Origin: Myxocyprinus asiaticus
Taxonomy: Eukaryota > Chordata > Actinopteri > Cypriniformes > Catostomidae
DNA length: 64,000 nucleotides
Assembly (NCBI RefSeq): GCF_019703515.2
Contig: NC_059373.1
Coordinates: forward strand, 16,070,281 to 16,134,280
Reading direction: 5' to 3'
Part shown: positions 58,257 to 64,000 of the stretch, in pieces
Position numbering within the stretch: the first letter of the stretch is position 1
Layout: each line of letters starts with the position of its first letter
Notes under the pieces: generated by a model
Database searches by the model: none
The model's input: the letters and a program-made list of their open reading frames with translations, nothing else
What the model was told of the DNA's origin: nothing
Program-made: the position numbers and the translations under genes

Positions 58257-58792
58257 CAGAAGTTTTAGGCACTTGTGAAAAATGTTGCATAGTGAGGATT
58301 TCTTCAAAAATAATGCCATAATTAGTTTTCATTTTTCAGTTAACATCATCCAAAGTCCAGTAAACATAAAAAAAAGCTAAATCAATATTTGGTGTGACCA
58401 CCTTTGCCTTCAAAACAGTACCAATTCTCCTAGGGACACCTGGACACAGTTTTTCTTGGTTGTTGGCAGATAGGATGTTCCACTCTTCTTGGAGAATTTG
58501 CCACAGTTCTTCTATCTATTTAGGCTGTCTCAATTGCTTCTGTCTCTTCATGTAATCCCAGACTGACTCAATATTCAGTGGGGGGCTCTGTGGGGCCATG
58601 CCATCTGTTGCAGGGCTACATGTTCTTCTATTCTATTCTATTCTATTCTATTCTATTTGCAGAAGGAATGTTTGGGAGTCTAAAATGTATATTACCTACA
58701 GCTACACACTACAGCTAAAGATATAAATAACCATCTTAAGACAAATGTTTTTGTTAAACATCTTATGTGCCTAAGACTTTTGCACAGTACTG
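58257..58792 (-). mobile_element. Tc1-like element, internally deleted to 536 bp
   Basis: The left end cagtactgtgcagaagtttt and the right end, reverse-complemented, cagtactgtgcaaaagtctt are flanked by TA on both sides (58255-58256, 58793-58794). The minus strand retains the last transposase codons (GKGGHTKY at about 58385-58408) and other scraps with stops. The rest of the gene is gone. A (TTCTA)n microsatellite (58626-58657) lies inside. Confidence 0.85.
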
Positions 58793-60165
58793 TATTTTCA
58801 CACAATGTAACTACATACTACATACTTCTCATATCCAATTGTCACAGCTTTTGAACAAGCCCCATCTTTTCATGGCTTTACTTTGAACCTGCCCCTGCTA
58901 CTCCACAGCTACTCCACAGTGTCGTCTCAGCCTGTTGCCTTTATCATCCATCCCATCCCATGGCAGACTGGCCATAGGGAGAACTGGGACTTTTCCCGGT
59001 GGGCTGGCCGCGAAATGGGGCCGAAAGGGCGGCGATAAGCTGATATGGGCTGGCGCATTATGCTGAACGTGCCGTGACTGGCTGAAGAGGGCTGCAAAAT
59101 GGCTTCGCGATATGCAGAAAAGGACATTGACCCCGGTCCTTTTTTTCGGTCAACATATACTGATTTTGACGAAAGAAAATTCGGTCTACTCTTACCGATT
59201 TCACTGTGCGATCAGGCTGGACTAAGAAGCCACTTCATTTAAATGTTAAAACCCCCATCATGGTTGACTAGGTCTCTCAAATAATATTTTAATGGTAACA
59301 TGTTGTTACTTGTCAGTGGGTTGTCAAAGGTTTTTACTGACTAGCTTATTATAGTCTACTAAAACAGAAGCACAGGCACATTGGGAACAGTGATAGCTAA
59401 TAATTTGTGGATTCAAATAAGATTACCTGGTTCTTTCTTTGGTTGTTTTTATTAAACAAATTTATCCTAAAATCCCTCGAATATTACATAAAAAAAGAAA
59501 AAAGAAAAAAATCTGTAATTATTTGCTCATGGTTACATCCTTCCATATGGTTACTATGTTCAAAGTAATTTTTCAAAAATGTCTAATTATTCAAAATACA
59601 TTATTGTAAAACAAGTTTAGACGGACACTGGTTAAAATCAAGTCTATGATTTTGTGCACAATAATAAGCCCAAAATTCCAATTAAGACATGTACATTTTT
59701 TCTTTATTTTCTTTATGGTTTATATGGTTATATTCTAGAAATTAATGTTATTTGTTTTTGTTAATGATTTTCAAGTTCAGAACAATTACTTAATGGCCAA
59801 AATATCAGCTTCAATTAAAAAGAGTGATCTTCACCACTAAAAGCCACCCAAATTGGTTGAAAATCTGTCCCTAGACTCAAGATCAGGTGGCCTTAATAAT
59901 TACCATTAACTGCTCTCTAACTGACAATTACTGAAACGTTAAGGACATGATTTAATTTATAAAAATGTTTTTTCCTCTGGGCACTTTGCATTTTCTTCTT
60001 GATTGCTGTGACTGTGACCTATTCTTCAAGCGAAGAGCTGCTCTGAGCTCCACATATTGAGAGACCATAATCATCAAGCAAAATGCACTTTTCTGCAATT
60101 TAGATATCATATCATCAGCCTTTTTCTACCATTCTGATTCCTTGTCTTTCTCTCTTCTCTTGTAG
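58793..60165. other. Probable eif3h intron sequence before the exon
   Basis: No repeat recognised apart from A/T runs. It ends with a pyrimidine-rich tract (ttgtctttctctcttctctt) and TAG, the 3' splice site of the exon at 60166. Confidence 0.5.
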
Positions 60166-60330
60166 TTCAATATCAGATGGAGATGATGAGTCTGCATCAG
60201 GTAAACATTGATCATCTTCATGTGGGTTGGTACCAGTCAACTTTTTACAACTCTTTTGTCAGCCGGGCCCTTCTGGACTCTCAGTTAAGTTACCAGCATG
60301 CCACTGAGGAGTCCGTTGTGCTCATTTATG
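60166..60330 (+). CDS. eif3h: Exon of eukaryotic translation initiation factor 3 subunit h
   Basis: eIF3h is a non-catalytic MPN-domain subunit of the eIF3 complex that helps load mRNA on the 40S ribosome in the cytoplasm. The 165-bp exon starts after a good acceptor (tctcttgtag) and stops before a good donor (ATG|gtaggt), phase 1 at both sides. It encodes [20 protein letters not shown], then [20 protein letters not shown] and [14 protein letters not shown]. This matches the vertebrate protein as I remember it. Differences include one residue fewer after MEMM, Arg-His changed to His-Gln, Tyr-Gly-Ser to Tyr-Asn-Ser, Phe to Leu and Ile to Thr. The frame is open and splice sites look intact. It may be one of the duplicated teleost eif3h genes. 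Neighbouring exons were not found in the window. Confidence 0.9.
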
Positions 60331-60411
60331 GTAGGTTTCCCTTTTCCTTTTTCCTTCCATACTCCTTCCTCTGTTTGGGCTAATAAAATATAGAAAAGAC
60401 AATGTCTACAC

Positions 60412-61668
60412 CAAGGGTCTTCAAGAGGGGATCCGCAAATTATTTTTTAATCCACCATTGGCATTTGTAATAATCACTCACTCACATGCGAACGATAGTG
60501 AAAGAGAGGAGTATGCATTTTAATCCATCTACATGTTATTGGCAAGTCCCTTGCACCTGCATGCCAAATCTTAATGTGTGACTAAACTGCGCTTGTCAGC
60601 AGAAGCGTGCAGTGTGGATAAACCATTCATGCGACCACTGCTCATTATGAGCCGCTCAAAGCATACGCACATCAGGTTCAGCGGCGCTGCAGTGGAGGCT
60701 CGCGTGAGTAAATGTGTCTGCTTGTGTTGGTCGCGTTATGCGGTTGAGCAGATGACAGCCTAGAGTTTATTTTATTATTAGTTACTTTTTGTTTTCAGAA
60801 CAATAGCTCACTTGTCTGGTGTAAATTTACCACTGAGATTATCAAGCTGGCGTACATGACCTTAACGTTCCACACACACAAGATGGTGACTCCAAAATCA
60901 ACATAATTAAAGGTGCACTCAGTTATTGATTTCCTCATTACAAATGTTTACTCAATGAAATGAACAGTAATTTTGAAATATATGTATAAAACCGACCACT
61001 CAAATGAGATGAAGACTCCATTTTAGTAACCTTATAAAAGTTGTTTTATTCTGCATGGACAGGGTTTGTCTGTTTTTCTGTCTGTCTGCCTGTCTGTCTA
61101 ACTATCTGTTTGTCTTTTTCTTTCTTTTTGGAGGAGGTTTGGAACAGGGATTAACATGGAAAATTGAAAATGTCACTTCATGTCAAAAATGTTGCAGACC
61201 CCTGTTATACACCCTGCTGAAAAGACCAGCTAAAACCAGCCTAAGCTGATTGGCTGGTTTTAGCTGGCTGCCCAGCCTAGCCAGGTTGGTCAGTTAGCTG
61301 ATTTCAGAGAGGTTTTGAAAACTTTTTAGCTGGTCAGGCTGGGAAACCAGCTAAGACCAGCCTGACCAACTAAGATCAGAATGACCAGCCTGACCAGCTA
61401 AAAAAAAGTATTCAAAAACTACTCTAAAACCAGCATGACCAGCTATGACCAGGCTGTGTGGTCTTTTGAGCAGGGCAGTTTTTAATTATTATTTCAATGG
61501 CTTTGCAATGTAAACATAATGAAATATGTATATACACTAATATGGTAGCCTACCATACATGCTTTTATAGGCATTAAACAAAACACATTTTATACAGTAT
61601 GTAACGGGGGTCCCGGCTCCATCTACCAACCAACTGGTCCTTGGCCTGAAAATGGTTGAAGACCCCTG
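60412..61668. mobile_element. hAT MITE with perfect 8-bp target duplication, in eif3h intron
   Basis: The left end is caagggtcttcaagaggg; the right end, reverse-complemented, is caggggtcttcaaccatt. It is flanked on both sides by gtctacac (60404-60411 and 61669-61676), an exact duplication. Length 1257 bp, without a transposase. It begins 81 bp after the eif3h exon's 5' splice site and holds a second MITE at 61212-61476. Confidence 0.93.
61212..61476. mobile_element. Palindromic 'ACCAGC' MITE inside a hAT
   Basis: The left end ccctgctgaaaagaccagc and the right end, reverse-complemented, ccctgctcaaaagaccac form inverted ends. The whole interior alternates accagc and gctggt motifs, so the RNA or single strand could fold into a long hairpin. 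This is a common cyprinid MITE type as I recall it. It is nested in the hAT at 60412-61668. Confidence 0.8.
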
Positions 61669-61676
61669 GTCTACAC

Positions 61677-62501
61677 TAATATGTTCACTGAGCCTTGGTG
61701 CTTATGTAGGAGATGCTGTTTCGAATCTGGGCAATGTAGTGCCTGATCCTATTCCCGCTCTCTCTCCCCAATAATGACCTGTTTCCTCTCTAGTGTCTCT
61801 ATAAATAAAAAGAGGTAAAAAGGTAAAAAAATAAAAATACAGATCTTTATTTGTCTCTACATTAGCTCAACCAATGGTGTTGGTTTTTGAGCAAGACTAA
61901 CTGTTTGATCAAACAGTGGCAGATGTAACTTCTTCTAAAACAATTCTGTTTGGTGATGTTAATGACATGGAAAAAACAGTTTACCTCTACCATTCTTTGT
62001 AGGGATGTATCGGCTGCGGATATTTATCAGAGAATTATTGACCAAATTAAAACCATCGGCATGTCGGTTATAAGCATGAAAGTTTAATTATAGTTAATTA
62101 GTAACACACATCGTGAAACTCTGTGAATTTAAATGAACAATCCAGATATAATAACATCCACAATATGTTGAAAGGTTGGCACTCCTATGAACATTTCATA
62201 TAAAATTTTTATTCTTTCTTGTTAATGTGAAAAACCGGCATATACGGACATGACAGTTGTGAAAGCGGCACTTAGCTATCGGCCACAGGCTGAGGGAAAT
62301 CATCCAAAATGCTTTGAAACCAGCAGACTTTGACTTCTGAGACATTGGTATAATATCCATTAATGCTGTATGGTTGATTAAATTAAGATTGAAATCGGTT
62401 ATGTTTCAAAATAAGGGCTGAAACATGAGATCACATTAAACTCTAATGATGGCACACAAGAGCAGCACTGCAGCTCGCGCCTGACTGAGGAGAGGAAGAA
62501 T
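61677..62501. other. Unassigned stretch with a hAT-like left end at 62000
   Basis: tagggatgtatcggctgcgg at 62000 looks like a hAT terminus followed by atcggc-type subterminal sequence (to about 62065, and again ctatcggcc near 62276). No matching right end was found in the window. Nothing else recognised. Confidence 0.45.
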
Positions 62502-63020
62502 TACACAGCTCACAGTCCAGATGCACTCTAAACTTTCCAAACAGCTTCAGGTGATGTAGATCGCAAAGTATGAGGGAATTGTACAAAATAAGCGGAGCCG
62601 GAAGTGCAGCTCTGCTTAAGCAAAACTTGTGTGTCGAGCCTCTGTAAAGGAAACATCCCAGCATTACATCTTTAATGTAGTTATATTTAATGCATTAGAG
62701 CTTAATGAAAAAGTTCAAATAATAAGGAAGCAGGTCATGTAAATAACTACAAACTCATACATTTTTCAGTGTGGTCAATGCCTCTTCTATGAGTTGTGCG
62801 AATGTCCCGATCTAAGGAGGAGAGATTGAAACTGCACCTGGCTGATGCACACTCTGTCGCGGGGACACTCATCCCTCGAGCACATGCGCTTAATGCAGCT
62901 AGATTATAACGTGATGGCTCACGATTTATTGAATCATAATATATGTGTCACTGTGCATTTCTTATCATGAAGAAAACTGGCAATACACAGCTTTATTAAT
63001 AAGAGAGAGTTTGTTTTTTG
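62502..63020. repeat. Dispersed repeat, copy B (copy A at 5053-5635)
   Basis: Matches copy A from aattacacagctcacagtcc to aataagagagagtttgtttt at roughly 90 percent, without copy A's 50-bp extra segment. It is cut off at 63021 by a hAT-like end, while copy A reads on with gtgagtcaaagatgg. Confidence 0.8.
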
Positions 63021-63296
63021 TAGAGCCCGACCGATATGGGATTTTTGAGACCGATGCCGATTTTAGAGGGGGAAAATTCACAGATTACCAATATTATGGC
63101 CAATATAGTTAATTTTTGAGCTGGAATGAAAACAGACCTTTTCTATGTGGATTGTTCACCGATTTTGCACCGATATGACTATGCAAAGGTACTCAGAAGG
63201 TTGCTTTCTTAAACACTTTTTTTTAATTTTTTTTTTTTTATCAAAGAATATTTTACATTATTATTATACATTGTCAACAAATTCTAGAAATGAACA

Positions 63297-63695
63297 CTGA
63301 GAAAATAAAGAAAAAAATACAATAAATAGCTTAAAAAACATCAGTACTGTATGTTCAGTATCAGTCAGTTGCTGACCATTTAAATAAAGTATAAATTCAA
63401 ATAAAATAAATAGCTAAATAAACAACAGTACTGTTTTGTATCAGTCAAATGGTGACCATTAAAATAAAGAAAAATACAAATAAAATAAATAGCTAAATAA
63501 ACATAAGTACAGTTTAGTATCAGTCAGTTGCTGACCATTAAAATAAAGAATAAATTCAAATAAAATAAATAGCTAAATAAACATCAGTACAGTTTAGTAT
63601 CAGTCAGTTGCTGACCATTAAAATAAAGAATAAATTCAAATAAAATAAATAGCTAAATAAACATCAGTACTGTTTAGTATCAGTCAAATGCTGAC
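63297..63695. repeat. Minisatellite, about 80-bp unit, five copies
   Basis: The unit carries gaccattaaaataaaga, ttcaaataaaataaatagct, aaataaacatcagtac and agtatcagtcagttgct. The last three units are nearly identical; the first is the most diverged. The array is AT-rich and non-coding, and lies inside the hAT-like element. Confidence 0.9.
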
Positions 63696-64000
63696 TATAT
63701 TAATACTGCCGAGTCAAGATAAACAGCGGCAGCGATGTTACACTGTATTCTGCTATACAAGTTCAGGGGAAACTTTCAACGGTGGAAAACCAGACTTTTA
63801 AATATTACATTTTATAAATGCAACAACTAGAATTGTTTGCTTGAAGGGGGCACCAAACTGTGAATCCTGAATGAAACAGTTTGGTGAATACATGTTTACA
63901 CATTAGCTTCCACTCAGCTGGCAAGCAATGAAAGTAGCTACATGGTTAGCTAGTTAGCTATAAGCTCTTTGTCACGGAGAGTAAAAGATGGACCAGCATT
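63696..64000. other. Window end, nothing recognised
   Basis: Probably the interior of the hAT-like element; a gctagttagcta motif lies near 63950. No frame. Confidence 0.4.

Larger units (their letters stand above)
63021..64000 (+). mobile_element. hAT-like element, left end and interior (continues past the window)
   Basis: It starts tagagcccgaccgatatggg, a hAT-type terminus as common in fish, at the exact point where copy B of the neighbouring repeat is interrupted. Subterminal atattatggcc and ccgattttgcaccgatatga motifs follow. The right end is not in the window. Confidence 0.6.

Noticed and set aside
63297..63695. CRISPR-like array
   Set aside because: Units of 80 bp are repeated in full with no unique spacers, in a vertebrate hAT-like element: it is a minisatellite.

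Overview
This is a vertebrate nuclear window, almost certainly from a teleost and most likely a cypriniform fish (carp, sucker or minnow relative). The evidence is the repeat content: Sleeping Beauty/Tdr1-type Tc1 elements, several hAT families, a cyprinid-style tRNA-derived SINE, a 5S-derived SINE, fish L1-Tx1 and L2 LINEs, and a Gmr1-type Ty3 element with integrase before reverse transcriptase. There are no bacterial-style genes. Most open reading frames here are transposon debris or chance frames.

One host exon is recognised with confidence: a 165-bp, plus-strand, phase-1/phase-1 exon at 60166-60330 encoding part of the MPN domain of translation factor eIF3 subunit h. No other eif3h exon was found, so much of the window is probably intron or flank of that gene. 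A second possible exon (16027-16202, one membrane segment) is weakly supported.

Layout. 1.2-7.2 kb: a stack of insertions. A DNA transposon on the minus strand is split by a 5.6-kb hAT element, which itself holds an L1-Tx1 LINE with a (TA)n tract, a SINE and a second dispersed repeat. 8.2-11.5 kb: a SINE with target duplications, a piggyBac-like TTAA element and hAT pieces. 13.5-20.8 kb: MITEs and low-copy repeats. 22.2-23.8 kb: a 5'-truncated LTR element with a tandem-repeat gag-like tail. 25.7-27.5 kb: an L2 LINE inside an older repeat whose uninterrupted copy lies at 49.6-50.4 kb. 28.4-34.6 kb: hAT elements, several with visible 8-bp target duplications and two cases of nesting. 34.8-38.8 kb: three Tc1-superfamily elements end to end, the middle one with an intact DD34E transposase. 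40.6-43.7 kb: a degenerate Gmr1-like element. 45.6-48.8 kb: a 5S-derived SINE and a two-LTR, gag-only retrotransposon. 51.9-54.9 kb: a dead Tc1 and a hAT MITE. 58.3 kb: a deleted Tc1. 60.2-61.7 kb: the eif3h exon followed 81 bp later by a hAT with a perfect target duplication. 62.0-64.0 kb: further hAT-related sequence and an 80-bp minisatellite.

Nothing seen requires a new biological system. The most useful observations are the relative-age relations (empty sites and target duplications), the intact Tc1 transposase with matching ends, the gag-only LTR elements sharing a coding minisatellite, the CpG-only divergence between the sampled parts of two LTRs, and the unusual sequence of the eif3h exon. 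Coordinates were counted by eye and may be off by a few bases at element edges. Family names come from memory of protein motifs and terminal sequences, with no database search.
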